Shown here: positions 1 through 9,230 of the stretch, piece by piece
How the letters are laid out: every line of letters begins with the position of its first letter
How positions within the stretch are numbered: position 1 is the stretch's first letter
Assembly: GCA_021296265.1 (NCBI GenBank)
Contig: JAGWAT010000004.1
Span: 1-64,000, forward strand
DNA: 64,000 nucleotides
Direction: 5' to 3'
From: Alphaproteobacteria bacterium
GTDB lineage: Bacteria > Pseudomonadota > Alphaproteobacteria > TMED109
The notes under the pieces: generated by a model
The model's database searches: none
Seen by the model: the letters and a program-made list of their open reading frames with translations, nothing else
Told to the model about the DNA's origin: nothing
Translations under genes and position numbers: made by a program

Positions 1-102
1 CCCATTCGGGTGCCGGTTCCCTTCCCGGGCCAGCCATGCGATTGTCGCATGCAGCCGTTCTTGATAGACCGGTAACTCCCGCAATTCGGAGCGTAGAAAC
101 CA

Positions 103-2274
103 ATGGTCGAGAGAGTGCGAGTGGGACGAAGCCAAGTTGCCGTCGAACTGCACGACTTCGTCGAAAACGAGGTCTTGCCCGATCTCGACCTCGCAAGCGA
201 TGCGTTCTGGCGAGACTTCGACGCCCTGTTGCACGACCTCGCGCCGGTGAACCGCAATCTCCTTCTGCGGCGCGAGGCGCTGCAGGCGGAGATTGACGCC
301 TGGCATAAGGCCCACCGCGGGCATCCGGTCGACCCGGACGCCTATCGGGCGTTCCTCACCGACATTGGCTACCTCGTGCCCGAAGGGCCTGACTTCTGCA
401 TCGAGACCTCTCATGTCGACGATGAGATCGCGCATATCGCGGGACCCCAGCTCGTCGTACCGGTAACCAATGCCCGCTATGCCCTCAATGCGGCCAATGC
501 GCGCTGGGGCAGCCTGTACGACGCGCTCTACGGAACCGATGCAATTCCCGAAGACGGAGACGCAGTCCGGGGCAGCGGCTACAACCCGGTGCGCGGTGAG
601 AAAGTCATCGCCTGGACGCGGGCCTTTCTGGACGAGGCGGTGCCGCTGGCTTCCGGCTCACACCGCGATGTTCGCGACTACCACGTGGAGAACGGAGCCC
701 TTGCGGCCGGCATACCGGGCGGTGCGACCGGGCTCGCAGACCCCGGCCTCTTCGTTGGCTACCAGGGCGATCCGGCCGCGCCGAACGCGGTGCTACTGCG
801 CCACAACAGCCTCCATATCGAAATCGCGATCGACCGCACCCATCCGGTAGGCCGGACCGACCGGGCGGGCGTGTCGGACGTCGTGCTGGAATCAGCCGTA
901 ACCACCATCGTGGATTGCGAGGATTCGGTCGCCGCTGTCGATGCCGAAGACAAGGTGTCGGCGTATCGCAATTGGCTCGGGCTCATCAAGGGCGACCTCA
1001 CGGCGAACTTCGAGAAGGCGGGCGGCACGGTGGAGCGCCGGCTCAACCCCGACCGCCGCTACATCGGCGCCGACGGTGGAGAGATCGTGCTGCCAGGCCG
1101 ATCGCTCATGCTCAACCGCAATGTCGGTCACCTGATGACCAACCCGGCGGTACTGGACAGCGAGGGCGAGGAAGCGCCCGAAGGCGTTCTCGACGCCGTA
1201 TTCACCTGCCTGATCGCGCTCCATGACCTCAAGGGCAGCCGGGCCCACGGCAACAGCCGGGCGGGTTCCATCTACATCGTCAAGCCCAAGATGCACGGAC
1301 CGGAGGAAGTTGCGTTCACCGACACGTTGTTCGGCCGTGTCGAGGACATGCTGGGCCTGGAGCGTTACCGCATCAAGATCGGGATCATGGATGAGGAGCG
1401 TCGCACTACCGTCAACCTGAAGGAGTGCATCAGGGCCGCGCGCCACCGGGTCGCCTTCATCAATACCGGTTTCCTGGACCGCACGGGCGACGAAATCCAC
1501 ACGTCGATGGAAGCCGGGCCGATGATCCGCAAGGCCGACATGAAGGCAGCCCTCTGGCTCGACACCTACGAAAACTGGAATGTCGATATCGGCATCGCCT
1601 GCGGACTGCGCGGCCGCGCCCAGATCGGCAAGGGCATGTGGGCCATGCCCGACCTCATGAGCAACATGCTGGAACAAAAGATCGGACACCCGATGGCCGG
1701 CGCCGATACGGCCTGGGTGCCGTCGCCCACCGCCGCCACCCTGCACGCGACCCACTACCACCGCGTCAATGTCGAGAAACGTCAGGAAGCGGTTGCCGGT
1801 CGCGGGCGAGCCGAACTTGGCAACATCCTTTCGATCCCGGTGGCACTCCGGCCCAACTGGTCGCCCGACGACATCCGCGCCGAACTGGAAAATAACGCGC
1901 AAGGCATCCTCGGCTACGTCGTGCGCTGGGTCGACCAGGGTGTCGGCTGCTCGAAAGTCCCGGACATCAACGATGTCGGGCTCATGGAGGATCGTGCGAC
2001 GTGTCGAATCTCCAGTCAGCACATGGCCAACTGGCTGCACCACGGAATCTGCACCGAGGACGAGGTGGAGGCGACCATGCGCAAGATGGCCCGGATGGTG
2101 GACCGACAGAATACCGACGATGAAGCGTACACACCGATGACGCCTACCTTTGACGGCCCAGCGTTCAAGGCCGCCTGCGAGCTTGTCTTTCAGGGCCGCG
2201 AGCAACCTTCCGGCTATACCGAGCCGGTGCTCCACCGCCGCCGGGCCGAGCGGAAGGCCACAGACCTGGCGTGA
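103..2274 (+). CDS. glcB: Malate synthase G
   Basis: Condenses glyoxylate with acetyl-CoA to malate, the second step of the glyoxylate shunt, in the cytoplasm. The 723-residue length is that of the monomeric G isoform. Recognisable blocks are [15 protein letters not shown] near residue 270, an [10 protein letters not shown] stretch near 375, [12 protein letters not shown] near 425, [18 protein letters not shown] near 460 and [18 protein letters not shown] near 630; the last carries the aspartate used as catalytic base in the family. The ATG follows a GGAG about 12 bases upstream. Isocitrate lyase and a RamB/ScfR-type regulator lie 1-4 kb downstream, so the shunt genes are clustered but not in a single operon. 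Confidence 0.97.
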   Translation: MVERVRVGRSQVAVELHDFVENEVLPDLDLASDAFWRDFDALLHDLAPVNRNLLLRREALQAEIDAWHKAHRGHPVDPDAYRAFLTDIGYLVPEGPDFCIETSHVDDEIAHIAGPQLVVPVTNARYALNAANARWGSLYDALYGTDAIPEDGDAVRGSGYNPVRGEKVIAWTRAFLDEAVPLASGSHRDVRDYHVENGALAAGIPGGATGLADPGLFVGYQGDPAAPNAVLLRHNSLHIEIAIDRTHPVGRTDRAGVSDVVLESAVTTIVDCEDSVAAVDAEDKVSAYRNWLGLIKGDLTANFEKAGGTVERRLNPDRRYIGADGGEIVLPGRSLMLNRNVGHLMTNPAVLDSEGEEAPEGVLDAVFTCLIALHDLKGSRAHGNSRAGSIYIVKPKMHGPEEVAFTDTLFGRVEDMLGLERYRIKIGIMDEERRTTVNLKECIRAARHRVAFINTGFLDRTGDEIHTSMEAGPMIRKADMKAALWLDTYENWNVDIGIACGLRGRAQIGKGMWAMPDLMSNMLEQKIGHPMAGADTAWVPSPTAATLHATHYHRVNVEKRQEAVAGRGRAELGNILSIPVALRPNWSPDDIRAELENNAQGILGYVVRWVDQGVGCSKVPDINDVGLMEDRATCRISSQHMANWLHHGICTEDEVEATMRKMARMVDRQNTDDEAYTPMTPTFDGPAFKAACELVFQGREQPSGYTEPVLHRRRAERKATDLA

Positions 2275-2334
2275 CAGTGGAAGCGGTGTGGGCACCCCGG
2301 CGGATCGGGGAACGCACCGGACAGATCGGCCAGA

Positions 2335-2832
2335 GTGAATCTGTACGTTGCGGCATCTGGCAGAAAACCCAAGTGGATCGATGTATACATTCAAGACGAC
2401 GAGGTCGACGAAAACACCGCGACCGCCACGGTACTCTCTCCGGCCCGCACCTTCCGGGAGAAAGCGACACTCGTCCATGTCGCATGCCACCGGCGCCGGC
2501 TCGCGGACCGACCTGAACGGCTGTCCCGGCACTGGTTCGACCTGACCTGCCTCGCTGCCCGTGATGTTGGACGGGCCGCACTCTCCGACCGCGCGCTCCT
2601 GGCCGACGTCGTCCGGCACAAGAAGGTGTTCTTCCATGCCGGCAACGCAAACTACGATCAATGCCTTGACGGGCAGCTTCGTCTCGTCCCCGACAACGAC
2701 CAGCTTCCTGCGCTGCAATCGGACTACGACGCCATGCACGCCGCCCGCATGGTCGGCGCCGACGCGCCGAGCTTCGACCTCCTGATCGAACGACTCCGCG
2801 TCCTCGAAGCCGACGCGAACAGTCTGGGCTGA
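2335..2832 (+). pseudogene. AbiEii/AbiGii-type toxin, C-terminal fragment
   Basis: From about residue 33 onward the reading frame matches the C-terminal part of the nucleotidyltransferase AbiEii/AbiGii toxin family: an ARTFREKATLVHV block, then RLSRHWFDLTCLA, VVRHKKVFF, LDGQLRLVPD, and a final SFDLLIERLRVLEADAN. The nucleotidyltransferase catalytic half that should precede it is absent, and the first 30 residues match nothing I recognise. The only in-frame start is a GTG without a good ribosome binding site. No AbiEi antitoxin gene is adjacent. I read it as a truncated toxin relic; a short expressed protein is possible but unlikely to be catalytic. Confidence 0.75.
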
Positions 2833-3011
2833 CCGTCCGGGCGCCGCCTCCTGAACCACCTCGGCGCTTTACACGCAATACCGGGCCTTCATAGCGGGAG
2901 CTAACGAGGCTCACCCGGCCGCGGGGAGTGTGTCAGGAGCGGCGTGGGCGAAGGGTCGCGCTGAAGAGATAGCAGATAGCCGTGCCGCCGAAGCAAGAAT
3001 CGGCAAGCGGC

Positions 3012-4466
3012 CTACGCCGGTGCAAAGGTGAACGGCGTGGTCCGCCGCACGTTCTCGTCGATTTTCAGTCGGTAGTTGAGTGGCGGGTGGGCCCGCTGCC
3101 GGCAGTCGAGGCGCTCGCAGACACGGCAGGCGACGCCGATCAGCGTCGCCGCACGTTCATTTCCGAGGTCGAGCCCGTCCGCGTAGACGAGCTGTCCGGC
3201 TTCCCGGATGTCGCACCCCAGGCCCACGGCATACTGCGGCGGCTGTTCCCAGGTTCGCGATTCGATCAGGTCGACGGTTCGGGCGATCGTGAAGAAGCGC
3301 GAGCCATCGGGCATAGCGGCGACCTGGGTTCGAATCTGTGCCGGCATGCGAAAGGCGTCGTGCACGATCCAGCGCGGGCAGGTCCCGCCGAACCGGGCGA
3401 AGTGGAATCCGCCCCCGCTGAGACGTTTCGAGACATTGCCGGCGTTGTCGACCCGAATGAAGAAGAACGGCACTCCGCGGGCACCGGGCCGGCCGAGGGT
3501 GGTCAGGCGGTGGCAGACCTGCTCGAAGCTGGCACCAAAACGGCGCTGCAGGATCTCGATGTCGTAACGCAAGGTCTTGGAGGCATCGAGAAAGCGCCCG
3601 TAGGGCATCATGACGCAGGCCGCGAGGTAATTGGCGAGCGACAGCCGGCAGAGGCGCTCAACCTCCGGGCTCGAGAGGTCGGCCCGTTCCACGTGACGGT
3701 CGAGCAAGTCACGGCGCGCATAGAGAGCAACCTGGACAGCGAGTTGAAAGCTGCGCGTCGCCGGTGCGAGTAGTTCGGACAGCAGCACCCGGCGGCGGTG
3801 GAAATCGAAGCGGCGCGTGGTCTCGGGCATCACGTCGGCGGGCAGCACGCGCACCGCGATTCCGTGAACATCCTGGAGGTACCTGCAGAGGCCCCCGAAC
3901 ACGTCCGTCTGATCCAGAGAGGCTTCGGTCCAGAGGGCTTCCGCGCTCGCTTCGATCTCGGGAAAATGGTTGGATTCGGACTGCAGGTAGTCGCGGACTT
4001 CCTCGACGGGAAATACCGGTCCGCCGGTCCCGACCGGCGTGTCCCGGCTCGCCACCTGCTCGGCGAGGATCTGGGAGTCCTCGCGCAATTCCCGATACGA
4101 CTTGTACAGTCGAAGAACGGCCTCGGCGGCGGTGGGACCTGCTTCGGCAACGGCCCGGACGTCCGCCTCCCGCACCGGTCGCTCCCCGAACAGCGGGTCG
4201 CCGAAAACTTCCCGGAGGGCCGCATAGAGTCGCGCATCATCGTCCTCGGCGAACTCCTTGAGATCGATATCGAACGCCTGTCCGAGACGGAACAGGAGTT
4301 GAACCGTCACTGGGCGCTGATTGTGTTCGATGAGATTCAGGTAGCTCGGTGAGATCTCGAGCTGTTCCGCCATCTCGCTCTGCTTGAGGGAGAGATCCTC
4401 GCGAAACCGCCGGATCTTGTGCCCTAGCAGCACTTTTCGCTCTACGGATCGGTCGGTCGCAGGCAT
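3012..4466 (-). CDS. RamB/ScfR-type transcriptional regulator of acyl-CoA/glyoxylate metabolism
   Basis: DNA-binding regulator of the short-chain fatty acyl regulator family, 484 residues. Residues about 12-68 form an XRE helix-turn-helix (KQSEMAEQLEISPSYLNLIE). The middle is the IrrE/ImmA-like region, and the C-terminus carries the family's cysteine motif CRVCERLDCRQRAHPP. Members such as RamB of Corynebacterium control isocitrate lyase and malate synthase genes. Here the gene is transcribed divergently from aceA and lies between glcB and aceA, which fits that role. A TTTGCAAA palindrome sits in the shared intergenic region. Target genes and effector are inferred from family and position. 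Confidence 0.88.
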   Translation of the reverse strand: MPATDRSVERKVLLGHKIRRFREDLSLKQSEMAEQLEISPSYLNLIEHNQRPVTVQLLFRLGQAFDIDLKEFAEDDDARLYAALREVFGDPLFGERPVREADVRAVAEAGPTAAEAVLRLYKSYRELREDSQILAEQVASRDTPVGTGGPVFPVEEVRDYLQSESNHFPEIEASAEALWTEASLDQTDVFGGLCRYLQDVHGIAVRVLPADVMPETTRRFDFHRRRVLLSELLAPATRSFQLAVQVALYARRDLLDRHVERADLSSPEVERLCRLSLANYLAACVMMPYGRFLDASKTLRYDIEILQRRFGASFEQVCHRLTTLGRPGARGVPFFFIRVDNAGNVSKRLSGGGFHFARFGGTCPRWIVHDAFRMPAQIRTQVAAMPDGSRFFTIARTVDLIESRTWEQPPQYAVGLGCDIREAGQLVYADGLDLGNERAATLIGVACRVCERLDCRQRAHPPLNYRLKIDENVRRTTPFTFAPA

Positions 4467-4512
4467 CGTTCGTGCCTCCGTTTCTTTTCAACGTTTACTA
4501 ATTCACAAACAA

Positions 4513-4529
4513 CAAATTTGCAAAATTTA
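4513..4529. promoter_or_regulatory. Candidate RamB-type operator between scfR-like gene and aceA
   Basis: An AT-rich near-palindrome (AATTTGCAAAAT, perfect core TTTGCAAA at 4517-4524) stands out in an otherwise GC-rich contig. It lies 51 bases upstream of the regulator start codon and about 115 bases upstream of aceA. The core equals the central part of the RamB consensus (CTTTGCAAA) known from Corynebacterium. Binding by the adjacent regulator is inferred. Confidence 0.5.
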
Positions 4530-4637
4530 CTCAATGACCCTTTTACATTCAGAAAGGTATGGACGGTTCCTGTTTTTGTCAATTAAGTTTGCCGTAGACG
4601 ACGGTTCCAGTGGCAGCTGGAAAGGGAGAATCAATCG

Positions 4638-5930
4638 ATGCAGGGAGCAATGGAACGACACACCCGAGCGCCGTCCGGGCGCTTTGCGGGCATTCGCCGG
4701 AACTACACGGTCACAGATGTCGAGCGGCTCATAGGAAGCGTTCGGGTTGAGCACACCCTCGCCCGCCAAGGCGCTGAGCGCCTCTGGCAGCTACTGCAAC
4801 ACGACGAACCCGTGCGGTCGCTCGGCGCCGTCACCGGCAACCAGGCCATGCAGATGGTGCGGGCCGGTCTCCGGTCGATCTACCTGTCGGGCTGGCAGGT
4901 CGCCGCAGACAACAACAAGGCGGGTTCGATGTACCCGGATCAGAGCCTCTACCCGAGCGACAGCGGGCCCGAACTCGTCCGGTGCATCAACAATACCCTG
5001 CGTCGGGCCGACCAGATCCAGTCGCTAGACGGCGAGGGCGGTATCGACTGGTTCGTTCCCATCGTGGCCGACGCCGAGGCGGGCTTCGGAGGCGTCCTGA
5101 ACGTGTTCGAAATCACCCGGGCCTACATCGAAGCCGGCGCCGCGGGCATCCACATCGAAGACCAGCTCGCATCCGAGAAGAAGTGCGGCCATCTGGGAGG
5201 CAAGGTCCTCATTCCCACCCAGCAGCACATCCGCAATCTCTTGGCCGCCCGCCTCGCCGCTGACGTCATGGGGGTACCCACCGTCATCCTCGCGCGAACC
5301 GACGCGGAGAGCGCCAAGCTGATCACGAGCGACGTCGACGAGCGGGACCATGCTTTCCTTACTGGGGAACGTACTGCGGAGGGCTTCTACCGGCTGAGGG
5401 AGGGCACAGGCTTCGAGCGCTGCGTCGCCCGCGGCTTGGCCTACGCGGAGTACGCCGACCTCCTCTGGATGGAGACCTCGACGCCCGACCTGGACATGGC
5501 CCGGCGCTTCGCGGAGGCCATCCATGCACACCATCCGGACAAGATGCTGGCCTACAACTGTTCCCCCTCCTTCAATTGGTCAGCCCACCTTGACGTGGCC
5601 ACCATGGAACGTTTCCAGCGCGAGCTCGGCGCGATGGGTTACAAGTACCAGTTCGTGACCCTGGCCGGGTTCCACGCCCTCAACCACGGCATGTTCTCGC
5701 TGGCCAGAGCGTACCGGGAACGCGGCATGGCCGGATATGCCGAACTGCAGGAGGCCGAGTTCGCGGCAGAGGTTCAGGGCTACACCGCGACACGCCACCA
5801 GCATGAAGTGGGCACCGGTTACTACGACAACGTGGGCAGGTTGATCGGCGGCGGCCAGTCCTCGACCACGGCCTTGGGCGAGTCGACGGAAGCCGCTCAG
5901 TTTCTGGCGCCGGCCAAGGCGGCCGCATAG
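4638..5930 (+). CDS. aceA: Isocitrate lyase
   Basis: Cleaves isocitrate to succinate and glyoxylate, the first step of the glyoxylate shunt. The protein has 430 residues, the usual bacterial length. The catalytic cysteine motif KKCGH is at about residues 181-185, preceded by [17 protein letters not shown]; other signatures are [27 protein letters not shown] and YNCSPSFNW. Start chosen at the ATG that follows AGGGAG by about 8 bases. It is divergent from the RamB/ScfR-like gene and probably under its control. The downstream DUF4170 gene is only 28 bases away. Confidence 0.97.
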   Translation: MQGAMERHTRAPSGRFAGIRRNYTVTDVERLIGSVRVEHTLARQGAERLWQLLQHDEPVRSLGAVTGNQAMQMVRAGLRSIYLSGWQVAADNNKAGSMYPDQSLYPSDSGPELVRCINNTLRRADQIQSLDGEGGIDWFVPIVADAEAGFGGVLNVFEITRAYIEAGAAGIHIEDQLASEKKCGHLGGKVLIPTQQHIRNLLAARLAADVMGVPTVILARTDAESAKLITSDVDERDHAFLTGERTAEGFYRLREGTGFERCVARGLAYAEYADLLWMETSTPDLDMARRFAEAIHAHHPDKMLAYNCSPSFNWSAHLDVATMERFQRELGAMGYKYQFVTLAGFHALNHGMFSLARAYRERGMAGYAELQEAEFAAEVQGYTATRHQHEVGTGYYDNVGRLIGGGQSSTTALGESTEAAQFLAPAKAAA

Positions 5931-5958
5931 AGCGCATCAATCCAAGGGAGATCGTGCG

Positions 5959-6162
5959 ATGAATACGAGATTCTGGGTCGTTGGCGGAAAGTACACGGAT
6001 ACCGCCTTCACCGAGCTCGTGAACGGGAGCGAGCGCGTAATGGGCCCCTACCTGGATCGCGAAGCAGCCCTGATTGCCTGGCGCCGGGTCGCGGACCAGA
6101 CCCGGGGCGAATGCTGCGTCCGCTTTGCCGTGGTCGAGGAATCCGCCCGCCTGAGCATCTGA
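5959..6162 (+). CDS. DUF4170 family protein
   Basis: Small 67-residue soluble protein of the DUF4170 family, which is typical of Alphaproteobacteria. The N-terminus RFWVVGGKYTDTAF and the central MGPYLDREAALIAW are diagnostic. An AAGGGAG ribosome binding site precedes the ATG. It follows aceA by 28 bases in the same direction and may be co-transcribed. The function of the family is unknown. Confidence 0.85.
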   Translation: MNTRFWVVGGKYTDTAFTELVNGSERVMGPYLDREAALIAWRRVADQTRGECCVRFAVVEESARLSI

Positions 6163-6452
6163 CCACCGCCCGCGTGCGTCGATGGGAATGCATGTTCCTT
6201 TTCGGCGCACGCGGCAGCTTCGCCGCCTCTGTCGTCACTGCAAATTTCCAATCCCGGTGCGCGGGGGGCCGAAAGCCTTCGGATCGAAGTCCTGCATGCT
6301 GGCCTCGGTTTCGTACGCGTGGCCACGCCAGCCCGGCGACGGCGGACATCTCTTCAGAGGCCGGCACTCCTGTCTGGCTGTAAGACTGCGCTTCGGACGC
6401 CAGAACCGCCATCAGGGCTATCACGGACTCGCCACATTTGGTTCCACGGGGC

Positions 6453-6815
6453 ATGGGAGAACTGCAGGAGCTCACTGCAAAGGATGCAGCAGCCCGAATG
6501 GCGAACGGTGGGTTCCCTTTGGTCCAAACAGTTGTGTCCTGACTCGAGCGCATGCACGAACGAGAGCCGGGGATCGGAGCCTAGGCGCATCGTGACAAGG
6601 CTCTGACGTTGAACGCCACAAGCCCGGCCGATGCTACGAGACCAGGCAGCCCGCTCCACGGAATTCCGATCGGCGTCAAAGACATCATCGACACTTCAGA
6701 CTTGCCCACCGAGTTCGATCCACCGATCCACGCCGGACGACGATCTCCCGAGGATGCCGCCCGCGTCGCCAAGATGAAGACGGCAGGCGCGGTGATGATG
6801 GGCCACCTAGGTTGA
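6453..6815 (+). pseudogene. Amidase (GatA-like), broken N-terminal remnant
   Basis: Read in one frame from the ATG at 6453 the DNA gives an amidase-signature N-terminus: ELTAKDAAARMANG, LERMHEREP, then PGSPLHGIPIGVKDIIDT, PIHAGRRSPEDAARVAKMK and GAVMMG. The frame is interrupted by TGA at 6540-6542 and TAG at 6582-6584, and it ends in TGA just where the family continues with the G-K-T catalytic-lysine region. About 120 of roughly 430-450 residues remain. The catalytic lysine in GVKD is present but the Ser-cisSer-Lys triad is not complete. This is a clear pseudogene with two internal stops and a 3' truncation. Confidence 0.85.
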
Positions 6816-6960
6816 CTCGACCATGCACTTGAACCTGAACGGCCGCCACCAATGGAGACCGAAGGCATCAGAGTGCCAGTGACGCCGACGAATCCCGGCG
6901 CTTTCATCCGCCTGGAGGTCATCGATCCGCCAGGTCTTAAGCGTGGCACCAGCAGCGGAT

Positions 6961-7608
6961 TCAGTTGTTGCGGGCGACCTGTGCGACCGCTTCGTCAGCA
7001 AGGCGTGCGATTTCGTCGAACCTGGATGCCCGAATGAGTGCTGGACTTACGATCCAAGTCCCGCCGCATGCGAGGACATTGGGCAGCGACAGATAGTTTC
7101 CGAGATTGTCTGGGCCAATGCCGCCGGTTGGCAGGAACTGGATCGAGGGATACGGGCCGGACAGTGCTCTCAGGAACGACACGCCGCCGCTGGCCTCGGC
7201 CGGAAAGAACTTGACGGCCTCAAGGCCGAAGCCCATTGCCTGTTCGACGCCTGTTGGATTGTTGATGCCGGGAAGGATGGGTAGATCCAGCTCGACGCAG
7301 GCCCTAACGACTGCGGGATTGAAGCCGGGCGTGACGACAAATTGACTACCGGCTCGATAGGCCGCTTCCACCTGTTCGATATTGAGAACTGTCCCGGCTC
7401 CCACCAGCATTTCCGGAATTTGCTCCCGCACCGTCTTAATCGAATCTGCCGCCGCTTCCGATCGGAACGTGATTTCGGCAACGGGCAATCCGCCCGCCAA
7501 TAACGCTTTTGCAAGAGGCGGTGCGACCTCGCAGCTATCCAGTTCGACGACAGGCAATACCCTTGCCTCCCCGAGCCGCGCCCAAACATTCCATGCATTG
7601 TCGGTCAT
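6961..7608 (-). CDS. eda: 2-dehydro-3-deoxy-phosphogluconate aldolase
   Basis: Cleaves KDPG to pyruvate and glyceraldehyde-3-phosphate, the last step of the Entner-Doudoroff and hexuronate routes. Class I aldolase of about 215 residues with the Schiff-base lysine in AVKFFPAEA. Other conserved residues are AEITFR, GAGTVL, VVTPGF and the phosphate-binding LPTGGI and CGGTW. I chose the ATG at 7608; a GTG start nine codons earlier is also open. It lies 75 bases downstream of kdgK on the same strand, so the two likely form an operon that phosphorylates and cleaves 2-keto-3-deoxygluconate. Confidence 0.93.
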   Translation of the reverse strand: MTDNAWNVWARLGEARVLPVVELDSCEVAPPLAKALLAGGLPVAEITFRSEAAADSIKTVREQIPEMLVGAGTVLNIEQVEAAYRAGSQFVVTPGFNPAVVRACVELDLPILPGINNPTGVEQAMGFGLEAVKFFPAEASGGVSFLRALSGPYPSIQFLPTGGIGPDNLGNYLSLPNVLACGGTWIVSPALIRASRFDEIARLADEAVAQVARNN

Positions 7609-7683
7609 GGTTTTCGATCCAAACTGGGTTTGCACGGCGACGGATCCGGCTGGGCCTTTGGCCTCTGGGGTTGGACAAGCCTT

Positions 7684-8613
7684 TCAGCTGCGCGCAATCA
7701 AGGCACCCCGTGCGCCTACCACCCGGGAGGCGATCTTGTGACCGGCCAAGAGACACCGCCCTTCGTCTTCGCCGTGGAGGAACGCCGCCAGATAGCCGCC
7801 GTTGAAACTGTCTCCCGCCGCGGTCGTATCGACTACATCGGGAGCCGGAGAAAATTCGGGATGTGCGCTGCGGGCGAGCCGCGGCGACACCGGGCCGAGT
7901 GCCCCCCGCTTGATGGCGCAGGCCCGCCAGTCTGAAGCGGCGAATCGGGCGAATACGGCCTCCTCGCCGGGATCGCCGAACAAGGCAATCTCGTCGTCAA
8001 CCGACGGTAGGGCTATGTCGGCAACCTCCCACATCTCGCGAACTGACTGGCGTGCGATCTCGGCATTTTCCCAGAGTTGCGGCCGGTAGTTCGAGTCAAA
8101 GGCGACATGGCACGCGCTACGCCCGCGCAGGTCGCGCAAGTGCGCGATGAGGCCCCTGCGGGCCGAAGGATGCAGGATGGCCAGCGTTATGGCCGAAAGA
8201 TAGACAACCTTTGCGGGCGGCAGGGAAGCGAGGGATTCGCCCGACGCGAACAGAAGGCGCGCCGCGGAGTTACTGCGCCAGTAGTGAAAGCTGTATTCGC
8301 CAGTGTTGTCGGTCGACACGGTATAGATGCCGAGGTTGCGTTCCTGATCCAATCCGACCTGCGAAACATCGATCCCCTCATCCTTCGCGGCGCTCAGGAA
8401 GGCATGGGACAGGGGATCACAGCCGACGCGCGTGCAATAGCCAATGCGGGCCAATGGGCCGAATTCCCTGGCGCAATAGACCGCCGTGTTGAACGTATCG
8501 CCTGCAAACCCGACACGGAAGCCGGCCGTTGGCTCGTGCCGGATCTCAGCCATGACTTCGCCAATGGCGAGCAGGTCCACGGTCACGAATCCGGTACGGT
8601 GGCAAACGTGCAC
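7684..8613 (-). CDS. kdgK: 2-dehydro-3-deoxygluconokinase (PfkB family)
   Basis: Phosphorylates 2-keto-3-deoxygluconate to KDPG, the substrate of the aldolase encoded just downstream. The 309-residue PfkB-family protein has the N-terminal LLAIGEVMAEIR with GFAGDTFNTA, and the C-terminal nucleotide and active-site signature DTTAAGDSFNGGYLA containing the catalytic aspartate. All plausible starts are GTG (8613, 8586 or 8580) and none has a strong ribosome binding site; the 8613 start is reported. No sugar acid transporter or regulator is next to the pair. Confidence 0.92.
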   Translation of the reverse strand: MHVCHRTGFVTVDLLAIGEVMAEIRHEPTAGFRVGFAGDTFNTAVYCAREFGPLARIGYCTRVGCDPLSHAFLSAAKDEGIDVSQVGLDQERNLGIYTVSTDNTGEYSFHYWRSNSAARLLFASGESLASLPPAKVVYLSAITLAILHPSARRGLIAHLRDLRGRSACHVAFDSNYRPQLWENAEIARQSVREMWEVADIALPSVDDEIALFGDPGEEAVFARFAASDWRACAIKRGALGPVSPRLARSAHPEFSPAPDVVDTTAAGDSFNGGYLAAFLHGEDEGRCLLAGHKIASRVVGARGALIARS

Positions 8614-9230
8614 GGTTTCGAGTGGTTCGTAACGTCTTGGTCGCGGTGAGAAACCAGCTGGTCTTTGTTGTGCCCCATCTGTCCGACAGTAGCCCCGAAT
8701 AAAGTATCGATCATATCGACGATCTGCTGCCCTAGAGTTCCTTCACCACTCCGCATTCAGGCAGCGCAGACCCAACGGTTTTCGAGCTTCTGTCGATCTC
8801 CAGCCCGCGCCTCCGCCTCGGCGCGCCCGTTCCGGCCCGCATAAGTGGCCGGGAACACAGTTCTGAGGCACCGTGCAGCCTTTCACGACAGCTGATCTGC
8901 GACGAAAGTGGTTTGCCAGCCGGCTGAACCTGCTTGCCGCGGACAGGACAAATCCATCACAAACAGAAATGTGTTCAAGAGCTTGCGGTGGTTGCGGGGG
9001 TAGGATGTGAGCCCATGACCTTCAGGTTATGAGGAGGGCATATCTGGGTTCCGGATGCCGGGCATGCCAGCATGGCGCTCGCCTGAGCGTGGAGCGAGCC
9101 AATACTGCCCCGACAACGCTTCTGATCAATGGCAAGAGTTAATGCCGAGCGTGGGACTGCCCTGCAATTCAAATTCAAGATGGCGTATGTGCAGCGAGTG
9201 ATTCTCGGCGCTCACCAGCCAAGTACGTCT
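8614..9230. other. 617-base stretch without an intact gene
   Basis: Between kdgK and tolB I see no protein gene. The stretch contains a tRNA 3' half (separate entry). Its only open frames are short and match no family I know. In most related genomes pal would follow tolB here, so this is probably a rearrangement junction. Confidence 0.7.
8989..9033 (-). other. 3' half of an initiator tRNA (fMet, CAT), att-site-like relic
   Basis: Read on the minus strand the sequence starts with the anticodon loop CTCATAA, continues CCTGAAGGTC, a weakened T arm, and ends CCCCCGCAACCA, as in an initiator tRNA including CCA. The 5' side does not pair: no acceptor 5' strand, D arm or matching anticodon stem precedes it. 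Integrases often recombine at exactly this half of a tRNA gene, so it may be a leftover attachment site. A full working tRNA is excluded. Confidence 0.65.

Noticed and set aside
892-2859. 655-codon open frame on the minus strand across malate synthase
   Set aside because: It is antisense to a clear glcB and matches nothing; long empty frames are expected at this GC content.
6453-6815. Selenocysteine or readthrough at the TGA in the amidase
   Set aside because: A second stop (TAG) follows 14 codons later and the gene is truncated; simple decay explains it.
8989-9060. Complete tRNA-fMet gene
   Set aside because: Only the 3' half is present; the 5' side cannot form the acceptor, D or anticodon stems.
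8975-9178. 67-codon minus-strand ORF downstream of tolB
   Set aside because: It runs through the tRNA relic and has no recognisable family; chance frame.
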